The notes under the pieces are model-generated. The model did no database searches, was not told the origin of the DNA, and worked only from the letters and a program-made list of their open reading frames with translations. DNA of 64,000 nucleotides from Cyanobacterium stanieri PCC 7202 (lineage in GTDB: Bacteria > Cyanobacteriota > Cyanobacteriia > Cyanobacteriales > Cyanobacteriaceae), in contig CP003940.1 of the NCBI GenBank assembly GCA_000317655.1, positions 310,001 to 374,000 of the forward strand, written 5' to 3'. Within the stretch, counting starts at the first letter, position 1, and the number at the start of each line of letters is the position of its first letter. Positions 55,731 through 64,000 of the stretch are shown here, piece by piece. The translations under genes were made by a program, and so were the position numbers.

Positions 55731-55964
55731 TTAATCGTTATCCCATTCTTCAGAGGCAATTAAATCGCCAATTTGATCTCTCAATAAATAATCACATTTT
55801 TCGAGTTCACATTCTACACATACCCATTCTCTGGCAGGAATATATTGACAAAGGATGTAAATGGGTTGGTGACGGCTAACGGTGCCTTTTTCAACCAATT
55901 GTCTGACTTCATCTTTTATCATATCGATGGAATATCTCGTCGCAGTTTTTTCTAGGGTTTTCAT
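55731..55964 (-). CDS. DUF4327 family protein
   Basis: 77 aa. The core DMIKDEVRQLVEKGTVSRHQ, PIYILCQYIPAREWVCVECE and DYLLRDQIGDLIASEEWDND matches a small cyanobacterial family known only as DUF4327. The conserved Cys/Trp motif (CQY...WVCVECE) is intact. Function unknown. It stands alone with long spacers on both sides. Confidence 0.85.
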   Translation of the reverse strand: MKTLEKTATRYSIDMIKDEVRQLVEKGTVSRHQPIYILCQYIPAREWVCVECELEKCDYLLRDQIGDLIASEEWDND

Positions 55965-56114
55965 CTGCTTGTTCCTCGTTAATTTTGTTTATGTATTTTC
56001 CACTATAGTTTAACTCATGGAAATGGTAAATACGGCATTTTTGTATATTTTATTACATTTTTTCTTAAGATTTACTTTCAACATCTTAATATATATACAT
56101 TTTTGTAATTTAAA

Positions 56115-57689
56115 CTACAAAAAGTTTCCTTTGCTTATGTCAAGAGATTCTGATATTTGGAACAGTTTTTGAGATAAAATATACTGTGCGATCGCCATTT
56201 GACCATAGGAAAAGCCCCAGGGAAGGTTTGGTTTTAGTTGTTTCGTAAACCAGTCTTTGATGTATGGACTCCCATATACTATTATACCTTGTATTTCGGG
56301 GTGTTGAAGTAGTTTAGTATAGGTTGTAAGGGCGATCGCACTTAATCCTGCACTACCACGAAAAGGATTACCACGAATAAAGACTTGTAGGATAAAAGGC
56401 TGGTTAATGGGTTGATTTTCCCAGATATGGAGGTTACGCTGATCAAATACTTGGGCATGATAACCAAAAGTGGCGGGGATGGTAATAGCAGGAGTTTGGC
56501 GATCTAGGAAATCACAGTTTAAAAGGTCGTCCACCACTACTATATTTATACCCTGATCGACCTTTTTTATCCCCTCAAACACCTGTATCTGATTACTTTG
56601 GTCTAAAATATCATTTACAACTTCTTGAGAGGTGCTAGTGCTAATTTGCAAAAAAGAAAAGTCTCCATCTGATAATTTTGCCTTGGCTTTGGCTATTCTC
56701 TGCAAACTTTCATCAATACGACTTTCAGTAATTTCTCCCCTTTGCACCGCTTCCATGATGGAATTAATGGCAACCAGAGGATTTTCAGGCATCAATAAAA
56801 TATCCGCCCCTGCCTGTAATGCCTTGACCGCAATTTTTTCAGGAGGTGCATATTTCGCCACCCCTCCCATGATGAGGGCATCAGTGACAATCAAACCATC
56901 AAAACCCATCTTCTCCCTTAATTGTTTCGTTAGGATGGCGTGGGAAAGAGTGGCAGGATTTTGATTATCATAGGCACTAACCAACAAGTGTGCCGTCATA
57001 ATAGCATCAATCCCGAGGGCGATCGCTCCTTGAAACGGAATTAACTCTATTGCTTCTAACCTTGTACGGGAATGATTAATAATCGGCAAATCCAGATGAG
57101 AATCCGTAGAAGTATCCCCATGACCCGGAAAATGTTTCGCCCCATTCAAGATAGGATAATATTGAGTACCCCGAATAAAAGCCGAACTTAACTCCCTTAC
57201 CACCCCTGGATTATCCCCAAAAGCCCGAACATTAATTACAGGATTATCAGGATTATTATTCACATCCACCACAGGCGCCAAAATCCAATTAACCCCAATA
57301 CTCAAAGCCTCTTGGGCAGTAATTTTGCCCATTTCCTCCGCACACTTTTTGGCTAAAGCTAAATCCTTTTTCGCAATTTGAGCTAATGCCATGGGAGGAG
57401 GAAACCAAGAAGCCCCCGTAAACCTTTGCCCTACTCCTTCCTCAATATCCGCCGCCACCAACAAAGGAGTCTTTGCCCACTCATTCAACTGTTTAGTGCG
57501 TTGGGCAATCTCCGCACAACTTCCCCCCAAAAGAATTACCCCACCGATATTATATTCTGATAACCATGTCTGCAGTTGTTGATTATTGGCTTCCCATGCA
57601 GGATAACGAATTTGATGATCAAATAAATAGCCCGTGGTGCGTACGACTATTAATTGTCCTATTTTTTCTTGGAGAGATAAATTTTTCAT
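56115..57689 (-). CDS. nagZ: Beta-N-acetylhexosaminidase NagZ-like (GH3)
   Basis: 524 aa. The GH3 catalytic domain (about 1-340) has KHFPGHGDTSTDSH, the NagZ His/Asp acid-base loop, near residue 180 and GLIVTDALIMGGV with the nucleophile Asp near 270. A C-terminal ~170-residue domain extends beyond single-domain NagZ and resembles GH3 C-terminal domains. It cleaves GlcNAc from muropeptides during wall recycling. No lipobox or signal peptide is seen, so it is probably cytoplasmic. Confidence 0.9.
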   Translation of the reverse strand: MKNLSLQEKIGQLIVVRTTGYLFDHQIRYPAWEANNQQLQTWLSEYNIGGVILLGGSCAEIAQRTKQLNEWAKTPLLVAADIEEGVGQRFTGASWFPPPMALAQIAKKDLALAKKCAEEMGKITAQEALSIGVNWILAPVVDVNNNPDNPVINVRAFGDNPGVVRELSSAFIRGTQYYPILNGAKHFPGHGDTSTDSHLDLPIINHSRTRLEAIELIPFQGAIALGIDAIMTAHLLVSAYDNQNPATLSHAILTKQLREKMGFDGLIVTDALIMGGVAKYAPPEKIAVKALQAGADILLMPENPLVAINSIMEAVQRGEITESRIDESLQRIAKAKAKLSDGDFSFLQISTSTSQEVVNDILDQSNQIQVFEGIKKVDQGINIVVVDDLLNCDFLDRQTPAITIPATFGYHAQVFDQRNLHIWENQPINQPFILQVFIRGNPFRGSAGLSAIALTTYTKLLQHPEIQGIIVYGSPYIKDWFTKQLKPNLPWGFSYGQMAIAQYILSQKLFQISESLDISKGNFL

Positions 57690-57733
57690 GGAATATTGGG
57701 GAGATTTATATATTACCCCCTAAATCCGCCAAT

Positions 57734-57811
57734 AGACATCGACCGAATTTATTTTTTACTGGCTAGTAGTAAGGGCTTCAGCCCTAAAAATGTTTATTGT
57801 TGGAGATGTCT
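57734..57811. mobile_element. 78-bp MITE-like element with short terminal inverted repeats
   Basis: Ends AGACATCGAC and (reverse complement) AGACATCTCC, matching 8 of 10, flanked on both sides by AAT. The interior has a AGGGCTTCAGCCCT hairpin that is common in cyanobacterial spacers. It lies between hisG and nagZ. Confidence 0.4.
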
Positions 57812-57943
57812 AATACTAGGGGACTTTTTTATTATCTAGGGGTTTGTTTGCCTGAAGAAAACTAAAAAAAATTAATTTAATTCTCCCCTCGCCCCTTGGG
57901 AGAAGGGTTGGGGAAATAAAATTTAATTGTCAATTGTCCATTG

Positions 57944-58576
57944 TCAATTGTTAACCGTCATTTGTTCCACAAAACCAGCAATATTATCACGGTTAAGACG
58001 ATAGAGAAGAGGATTCGCCACCAAATAGGCACTACTTTCAAAAAGCACATCAATTTCAATCAAACCGTTTTCCCGTAAGGTTTTGCCCGTAGAAACCAAA
58101 TCCACGATCGCCTCTGACATCCCCGTAATAGGACCTAATTCTACCGAACCATAGAGGGGTACAATTTCCACAGGTAAATCTAAAGCCCTAAAATGTTCCT
58201 TCGCACAGTTAACAAACTTTGAAGCGACAATGCCATGGGCAGGTAAATCGATGGATTTACGATAAGGACTATCCTTCGGTACTGCCACAGACATACGACA
58301 ATAACCAAATCCCAAATCCGCTAAATGGGCAATATTAGCTTTCTTTTCCTTGAGGACATCATAACCCGCAATACCGAGATGAGCCTGACCATATTCCACA
58401 TATACAGGAACATCTTGCGCCCTGACGAGTAACGCTTTGGCTACCCCAGTGGGATCTTCTATTTGTAGTTGACGGTTACTAGATGATAAAAATAAACTAA
58501 AATCTAGCCCGGCTTTTTGGCATAGTTCGATACTGTCTTTTAGTAATGCGCCTTTAGGAAGTGCGATGGTTAACAT
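57944..58576 (-). CDS. hisG: ATP phosphoribosyltransferase, short form (HisG)
   Basis: 210 aa from ATG 58576 ([20 protein letters not shown]). A TTG nine codons earlier is possible but not supported by the family. The PRPP-binding loop [17 protein letters not shown] near residue 155 and the length below 230 aa mark the short form, which needs the HisZ regulatory subunit. First step of histidine synthesis. HisZ is not in the window. Confidence 0.93.
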   Translation of the reverse strand: MLTIALPKGALLKDSIELCQKAGLDFSLFLSSSNRQLQIEDPTGVAKALLVRAQDVPVYVEYGQAHLGIAGYDVLKEKKANIAHLADLGFGYCRMSVAVPKDSPYRKSIDLPAHGIVASKFVNCAKEHFRALDLPVEIVPLYGSVELGPITGMSEAIVDLVSTGKTLRENGLIEIDVLFESSAYLVANPLLYRLNRDNIAGFVEQMTVNN

Positions 58577-58806
58577 GGATTTACTTTTGCAATGGTGACT
58601 CAACCAATTATTAACTAAAATCTGTCATCAGACAATGGGTTAATTTTGAAGATAGGAAGATAGACAGTTATCCCCTGCAAACTGCCTTGTCTTAATCATC
58701 TCTTATTCAAAAGTTAATTAGTCGTTAAATCTACTAGGGTACTTTGTTAGACGGCATGGGCAATACTGAGCCGTTATTTCGAGACTACAATCCAACGTAA
58801 ATTATA

Positions 58807-61800
58807 ATGACTATAAATTTTAGTTTGTTCAATCGAGATTTTTTCGCCGAAACCCTAACGGAAGCGACAGATTCTCCCAGTTTTACTCTTCAGTTATTCC
58901 ATTTTGCTGATCAAGAAGCTGGTACTCCTGCTTTTGATGATATACCTCGTTTTTCTGCTGTACTAAATGCCCTCAGAAATCAAGATCTCGATGGTGACGG
59001 TATTCCCGGTTTTGCGAATACTCTAACTCTTTCCTCTGGTGATGCTTATATACCTGGTTTATTTTTTGGTGCATCGGAGGATGTATTTGGAGGATTTGGA
59101 CGGGGTGACATCTTAATTCAGAATGAGTTGGGAGTTCAGGCGATCGCCCTTGGCAACCATGAATTTGACTTAGGTACAGCCTTAGTAAGAGATTTAATCA
59201 TAGGAGATGGTACCTTTGGAGGTACGAACTTCCCTTATTTAAGCTCTAACCTCGACTTTAGCACCGATGCTAATTTAGCAGATTTAGTCGTGGCAGATGG
59301 TCAAGCACCTCAGCCCAACAGTATCGCCGCTAGTGTCGTGTTTGATGTTAATGGTGAGCAAATTGGGGTAGTCGGTGCCACCACCCCCATCCTTCGCTCC
59401 ATCTCCAGCCCGGGGAACGTTGGTGTTTTCCCTTCGGTATTTAGTGCTAATCCCACCGAGGAGCAGTTAGACGCTTTGGCGGCAGAAATTCAGGCGGATG
59501 TGGATGCCCTTATTGCCTCTAACACCAGCTTGAACAAGATAATTTTACTCGCCCACATGCAGCAGTTGAGCATCGAGTTAGAGTTAGCCCAACGGTTAAG
59601 GGATGTGGATATTATCGTTGCGGGGGGTTCTAATACCCGTTTATTTGACGAAAACGATCGCCCCAGGGCAGGGGATACGGTACAAGGACCATACCCCATC
59701 TTTGGCACCGATGCAGACGGAAATCCCATTGCGGTGGTGAACACCGATGGTAACTATAAATATGTTGGTCGTCTCGTCATTGATTTTGATGAAAATGGCT
59801 TTATTATTCCCGAAAGCTATGATCCCCTTGTCAGTGGAGCCTTTGCCACCGATGAGCAAGGGGTGGCAGATTTAGGAGCCCAAGATTTAGTTAACCCTGA
59901 AATTCAAAATATTGTCAATCAGTTGAGGGAGGTGGTGGTTGCCCAAGAGGGGAATTTTTTTGGTATCAGTGATGTATTCCTTAATGGCAGTCGTGGTAGT
60001 GTGCGCACCGAAGAAACTAACCTCGGTAACTTAACTGCCGATGCTAACTTGGCGATCGCCAAGGAAACTGATCCTAGTGTGGTGATTTCCATCAAAAACG
60101 GTGGCGGTATCCGTGACAACATTGGTCGTACGTTCATTCCTACGGGTAGCATTGGGGATGTGCAATTTTTACCCACCGAGGAAGTGGTGGATGCTAATGG
60201 AAATATCGTTAAACCCCAAGGAGGTATTTCCCAAAATGACATCGCCAATGCTCTGAGTTTCAATAACGGCTTAACCTTAGTCACCGTCACTGCCCAACAG
60301 TTGCTCGACATCCTAGAACACGCTGTTTCTGCCAGTGCGGCGGGTGCTACCCCCGGACAATTTCCCCAAGTCAGTGGGGTTGCTTTTAGCTTTGACATCA
60401 ATCAACCCCCCGGCGATCGCATCAGGTCGGCGGTCATTCAAGATGAAAATGGGCAAACCATCGATGTAGTGGTAGCCAATGGACAATTACAAGGACAGGG
60501 CGATCGCACCTTCCGCTTAGTGACATTAGGCTTCTTGGCAGATGGTGGGGATGGTTATCCCTTCCCCCAAGGGGAAGCCGTCAATCGGGTGGATTTAGCT
60601 CAAAATGATGATGCCCCCCGCACAGGCAATGCAACCTTTGCCCCCGATGGTACAGAACAAGATGCCCTCGCCGAATTTCTTTTTAACAACTTCCTCGAAA
60701 CCCCCTTCAATGAACAGGACACCAGCCCTGTAGAAGACACACGCATTCAAAACCTTGCATTTCGTAACGATTCTTTGATACCAACAAATTCCATGGCAAT
60801 TAATTTAAACTTAATCGGCAACTATCGCACAGGCATATTTGGAGAAAGCGCAGCGGAAATTCCTGCCTATGATCCCATCACCCAGAGATTATTTGTGGTC
60901 AATGCTCAATCTGCCTCGGTGGATGTTTTAGATATGAGCGATCCCACCAACCCCACCAAAATTGGGGAAATCATCGGGGAAAATGTGGGCGGCATTGTCA
61001 ACAGTGTGACGGTGAAAAACGGCATCGTTGCCGTGGCAGTGGAGGCTAATGTTAAAACTGATCCCGGTAGTATAATTTTATTTAGCTCTAACCGTGACTT
61101 TAGTTCCTTTATTCAACCTGAAAACATTTTACCCGCAGGTTCCTTGCCTGATGCCATTACCTTTACCCCCGATGGCACAAAAATTCTTGTCTCCAACGAA
61201 GGGGAACCCAACGACGACTACACCATCGATCCTGAAGGTTCCGTAACCATTATTGACGTGAGCAATGGTATCCCTAATGCTATGGTTACTCAAGTTAATT
61301 TTAACGCCTTTGACGATCGCCTCGAAGAACTCAGAGCCTCTGGGGTGAGAATTTTTGGTCCTGGTGCCACGGTTTCCCAAGATTTAGAACCCGAATGGAT
61401 TGCCGTTAGCAGTGATTCTAAAATAGGTTATGTTTCCTTACAAGAAAACAATGCGATCGCCATTCTCGACATCGAAAACGGTGTCATCCTCGACATCAAA
61501 CCCCTAGGATTCAGAAATCACAGCTTACCCGGTAACGGCTTAGATGTAAGTGATCGGGATAATGCCATCAACATCGCCAACTGGCCCGTCTTCGGTATTC
61601 CTCAACCCGATTCCATTGCCACCTATGCAGTGGGCGGTCGTCAATTTGTGGTCACTGCCAACGAAGGAGATGCCAGAGACTATGATGGCTTTAGCGAAGA
61701 AGTAAGGGTAAATAGTATTATCCTTGATCCCGTTGCCTTTCCCAATGCCTCCGAGTTACAACAAAATAGCCAATTAGGAAGATTAAGCATCACCAACACC

Positions 61801-63378
61801 CTCGGTATCAGTGATCGGGCGATCTTTGTTTCTGAACTCACAGGAGAGCAACAGGTGGAACCATCCGTAACCACCGATGCCCAGGGTTCTGCCCTCACAT
61901 GGGTTGATGACAACGGCTTTTTAAACATCGAATTAACCGTTTCTGGATTAGACTTTGGCAGAGAAACAGGAAACTTTTTAAGCAGTGATACGGGGGATGA
62001 CGTAATCCTACTCCACATCCACGAAGGAGCCAGAGGAGCTAATGGTGGGGTAGTATGGGACATATTAGAAGACCCTGACACCATTATCAATGTAGATAAT
62101 AATGGGGTAGCTACCATTACCAGTATTTGGCAAGAAAATACCATCGCCAAAACCCCTCAAGGAGAAGATGCACCCTTTTACTTCAACATCCACACCGAAA
62201 GAAATCAAGCAGGGGAAATTCGTGGTCAAATTGTTGGGGAAATTGGTTACGACGAAATCTATGCCTACGGTAGCAGATCTTTTTCCATCTATGATCAAGA
62301 CCTAAATCTGATCTTCGATTCTGCTGATCAATTTGAGCAACTTATCGCCCAACATATCGCCGTGGGTGCTTTACCTTTTGAAGCCTTTAATGCCAATAAC
62401 AGCGAAAACGATAGCTTTGACAGTCGCTCTGACAACAAAGGCCCTGAACCTGAAGGCATTGCCATTGGGGAAATTGACGGTGTTCCCTATGCTTTTGTCG
62501 GTTTAGAAAGAATCGGTGGGGTAATGGTTTACGATATTAGTAACCCTAATAATCCTCAATTTATTCAATATCTCAATAATCGAGATTTTGGGGTGGAAGC
62601 GCAGTTGCCTGATGGTTCTACTAATCCCGCAGTAGGTGATTTGGGGGCAGAGGGTTTGATCTTTATTGATGCCCAAGATAGTCCCAATGGAGAGCCTTTA
62701 TTGGTAGTGGCTAACGAAGTCAGTGGTACTACTAGCATTTTTGAAATTCAACCTTTCGCTCCTGTGTTCGATTTATCTCAAAATCCTGAAGATATTACCG
62801 TCAGGGCAGATGATGATATTTTGAGTCGTACAGATGCTAGTTTCCATAATATTGTTGGTTTATACCGAGTAGAAAATTCCCGTGGTGCGGTTCTTGATAC
62901 TTTTGATTTAAATAATAATGGTTCTACCACCGATTTCTTAAATCCGGGGGATCAAGGTTATGCTTTCACTGCCATTGCTAATGCGGTCAGTAATTTTAAC
63001 TTGGAGTTAGGTGCAGAGGGAGATATTAATAAAAATACCACCGCCGGGGCTTTTGGGGATGTGTTATTGGAAGGGGGACAAATTTATGCTCCTTTCATCA
63101 TTGCTAATGGTGGCAATTTAATTCCTGATGGTGGTACGGTACAAGATGCTTTCAATGCTTTTCTTGATCTTAATCCCAATAATGTGGGGGCAACCATAGA
63201 AAATTTTGAAAGTCACATCGTGGCTTACTTTAGTTTCCTTGGTGCAAATCCTGATAATTCTCTCCATGTACGCAATTATGGTAATAATATCTTTGGCTTT
63301 GAAGATTTACCGGGTAACTTGGGAGTGAGTGATTTTGATTTTAACGATGCCTTGGTTAGATTTACTCCCATAGCTTAG
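58807..63378 (+). CDS. Giant extracellular 5'-nucleotidase/choice-of-anchor I/CHRD/DUF4114 protein
   Basis: 1523 aa. Residues about 25-640 are a 5'-nucleotidase-type metallophosphoesterase with LQLFHFADQEAG and GNHEFDLG metal motifs. Then a choice-of-anchor I beta-propeller-like region (about 660-1260) with an inserted CHRD domain (about 1005-1145, FVSELTGEQQVEP), and a C-terminal DUF4114 domain ending FGFEDLPGNLGVSDFDFND. No N-terminal signal peptide is evident, which fits a type I secretion route. It probably scavenges phosphate from nucleotides outside the cell. Low-pI, Asp/Asn-rich composition. Confidence 0.85.
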   Translation: MTINFSLFNRDFFAETLTEATDSPSFTLQLFHFADQEAGTPAFDDIPRFSAVLNALRNQDLDGDGIPGFANTLTLSSGDAYIPGLFFGASEDVFGGFGRGDILIQNELGVQAIALGNHEFDLGTALVRDLIIGDGTFGGTNFPYLSSNLDFSTDANLADLVVADGQAPQPNSIAASVVFDVNGEQIGVVGATTPILRSISSPGNVGVFPSVFSANPTEEQLDALAAEIQADVDALIASNTSLNKIILLAHMQQLSIELELAQRLRDVDIIVAGGSNTRLFDENDRPRAGDTVQGPYPIFGTDADGNPIAVVNTDGNYKYVGRLVIDFDENGFIIPESYDPLVSGAFATDEQGVADLGAQDLVNPEIQNIVNQLREVVVAQEGNFFGISDVFLNGSRGSVRTEETNLGNLTADANLAIAKETDPSVVISIKNGGGIRDNIGRTFIPTGSIGDVQFLPTEEVVDANGNIVKPQGGISQNDIANALSFNNGLTLVTVTAQQLLDILEHAVSASAAGATPGQFPQVSGVAFSFDINQPPGDRIRSAVIQDENGQTIDVVVANGQLQGQGDRTFRLVTLGFLADGGDGYPFPQGEAVNRVDLAQNDDAPRTGNATFAPDGTEQDALAEFLFNNFLETPFNEQDTSPVEDTRIQNLAFRNDSLIPTNSMAINLNLIGNYRTGIFGESAAEIPAYDPITQRLFVVNAQSASVDVLDMSDPTNPTKIGEIIGENVGGIVNSVTVKNGIVAVAVEANVKTDPGSIILFSSNRDFSSFIQPENILPAGSLPDAITFTPDGTKILVSNEGEPNDDYTIDPEGSVTIIDVSNGIPNAMVTQVNFNAFDDRLEELRASGVRIFGPGATVSQDLEPEWIAVSSDSKIGYVSLQENNAIAILDIENGVILDIKPLGFRNHSLPGNGLDVSDRDNAINIANWPVFGIPQPDSIATYAVGGRQFVVTANEGDARDYDGFSEEVRVNSIILDPVAFPNASELQQNSQLGRLSITNTLGISDRAIFVSELTGEQQVEPSVTTDAQGSALTWVDDNGFLNIELTVSGLDFGRETGNFLSSDTGDDVILLHIHEGARGANGGVVWDILEDPDTIINVDNNGVATITSIWQENTIAKTPQGEDAPFYFNIHTERNQAGEIRGQIVGEIGYDEIYAYGSRSFSIYDQDLNLIFDSADQFEQLIAQHIAVGALPFEAFNANNSENDSFDSRSDNKGPEPEGIAIGEIDGVPYAFVGLERIGGVMVYDISNPNNPQFIQYLNNRDFGVEAQLPDGSTNPAVGDLGAEGLIFIDAQDSPNGEPLLVVANEVSGTTSIFEIQPFAPVFDLSQNPEDITVRADDDILSRTDASFHNIVGLYRVENSRGAVLDTFDLNNNGSTTDFLNPGDQGYAFTAIANAVSNFNLELGAEGDINKNTTAGAFGDVLLEGGQIYAPFIIANGGNLIPDGGTVQDAFNAFLDLNPNNVGATIENFESHIVAYFSFLGANPDNSLHVRNYGNNIFGFEDLPGNLGVSDFDFNDALVRFTPIA

Positions 63379-63391
63379 TTTTGATGATCAA

Positions 63392-63417
63392 AAAAGAGAC
63401 CTTTTTAGGTCTCTTTT
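63392..63417 (+). terminator. Terminator after the nucleotidase gene
   Basis: A perfect 11-bp stem AAAAGAGACCT / AGGTCTCTTTT with a TTTT loop, the 3' arm ending in T-run. It lies 14 bp after the stop codon. Confidence 0.85.
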
Positions 63418-63424
63418 ATGCTTT

Positions 63425-63721
63425 GTGAACTACTCAAATCCGCTACGCTGAAATTTGAGCTTCCTACCCAATCAATTGCTTTCTACTGCAAAACAATAGC
63501 GAGTCTTACATCAAGGCGGTAGGCTTTGCCCCACGTTCCGTAGGTCATTTACACGGTATCATAGAATTACTTTATGTATTTGGCTTGGTTATCGCCATTA
63601 TTCGCCCGTGTGCGTTATTCTAACTTATCACAAATTTCTAAATTGTGATATGTATTTTGGCAAAATTCATCCTCTAATCCGCTACTCTGAGATTAGGGAC
63701 TTCTTTTGCCATTCACGTTAA
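63425..63721 (-). mobile_element. IS200/IS605-derived short element (PATE-like), with TnpB 3' end/omega-RNA-like scaffold
   Basis: Read on the minus strand, it starts right after TTGAT (63722-63726, at the pdhA stop codon), a known IS605-type target. It has a left hairpin (CTAATC / GATTAG around 63671-63700, inside TGGCAAAA / TTTTGCCA). It ends in a scaffold-like GGAAGCTCAAATTTCAGCGT with a CTCAAAT/ATTTGAG hairpin (63433-63459) and GTTCAC at 63425-63430. The two hairpins share the AGCGGATT core, as IS605 left and right ends do. The interior keeps a remnant of a tnpB 3' end, but no transposase is coded. Confidence 0.5.
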
Positions 63722-63722
63722 A

Positions 63723-64000
63723 TCAAGCGAAAATGTAGTCGTATAATTCGCTGGGGTCTGGTTCAGGACTTTCTTCGGCGAATTTTACGGCATCCTCGAT
63801 GGTTTCCATTACTTTTTTGTCGATCGCATCTAGTTCTGCTTGAGTTACGATATTATTTTCAGTGAGATATTGGGCAAATTTTTTGATGGGATCTCTTGCG
63901 TTCCAAAATTCTTTTTCCTTCGCATCCCTTAATTCGTCAGGATCAGCGAGGGAGTGTCCACGGAAACGATAGGTTAAGGCTTCGATGAGGGTAGGTCCCT
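63723..64000 (-). CDS. pdhA: Pyruvate dehydrogenase E1 component subunit alpha, C-terminal part (5' end outside window)
   Basis: Reads on the minus strand [20 protein letters not shown], then [20 protein letters not shown], and ends [15 protein letters not shown]. These are the C-terminal motifs of cyanobacterial E1 alpha, which decarboxylates pyruvate with thiamine diphosphate. The start is beyond 64000. The stop codon overlaps the TTGAT target of the adjacent element. Confidence 0.93.
   Translation of the reverse strand, partial: GPTLIEALTYRFRGHSLADPDELRDAKEKEFWNARDPIKKFAQYLTENNIVTQAELDAIDKKVMETIEDAVKFAEESPEPDPSELYDYIFA

Overview
The window is chromosomal DNA of a low-GC, probably unicellular cyanobacterium. 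Evidence is the many HIP1 octamers (GCGATCGC and near-matches) inside genes, plus cyanobacterial marker genes: ycf4, a Tab2-family gene, stpA (glucosylglycerol-phosphate phosphatase), the rne-rnhB pair with an Arg-rich RNase E tail, DUF1997 and DUF4327 genes, and the C-terminal ACP-sulfotransferase-thioesterase part of an olefin synthase. Olefin synthase plus glucosylglycerol metabolism recalls the Cyanobacterium/Geminocystis/Synechococcus PCC 7002 range of genomes; that placement is inference. No nif genes, CRISPR array or prophage is visible.

Layout. 1-14.7 kb: 3' end of the olefin synthase (+), a WecA/MraY-family transferase (-), a tRNA-Tyr/tRNA-Thr pair with a near-consensus promoter and a terminator, tilS, pnp, terD-like, ycf4, a Mo-nitrogenase C-terminal-domain protein, moaC, tRNA-Arg, a cysteine-less peroxiredoxin-like gene, mfd, a four-helix-bundle gene and tRNA-Ala. 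14.8-18.6 kb: minD-minE (no minC beside them), an unrecognised 36-aa membrane protein and two tandem MscS channels. 18.9-23.9 kb: a two-gene type I secretion operon (ABC transporter with cNMP-binding-like and degenerate C39 domains, then HlyD) with its own terminator. 24-27.5 kb: a Tab2 homologue, then an accessory island whose core is one 488-aa protein joining a DNA-binding-like N-terminus, a DarT ADP-ribosyltransferase and a DarG macrodomain. Three 21-bp iterons abut its start codon.

27.5-33.5 kb: acs, aroE, an extended SDR, a DUF1997 gene, an HNH gene and a secreted matrixin-like protease. 33.7-39.3 kb: a minus-strand surface-glycan-like cluster with three GT2 glycosyltransferases, a PaaK/CapK-like adenylate-forming enzyme with a large unassigned C-terminal region, and a secreted SH3-like protein. 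39.4-50.3 kb: secG, gpmI, a divergent TPM-domain/LemA pair, rne-rnhB with a roughly 0.9-kb AT-rich leader region, folD and a small OB-fold-like exported protein. 50.3-58.6 kb: a phosphodiester glycosidase whose signal peptide is out of frame with its ATG, stpA, an FHA-PAS-degenerate GGDEF protein, a DUF4327 gene, a GH3 nagZ and short-form hisG. 58.8-64 kb: a 1523-aa extracellular 5'-nucleotidase/choice-of-anchor/CHRD/DUF4114 protein, a short IS200/IS605-derived element and the 3' end of pdhA.

How genes may work together. pnp and rne encode the two partners of the cyanobacterial RNA-degradation complex. The type I secretion pair is a plausible but unproven exporter for DUF4114-type surface proteins such as the one at the right end. 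The glycosyltransferase cluster and the WecA-family gene suggest cell-envelope glycan synthesis. Many intergenic spacers carry short-tandem-repeat and hairpin families typical of cyanobacteria. The strongest candidate for an undescribed system is the single-chain DarT-DarG protein with its iteron operator.
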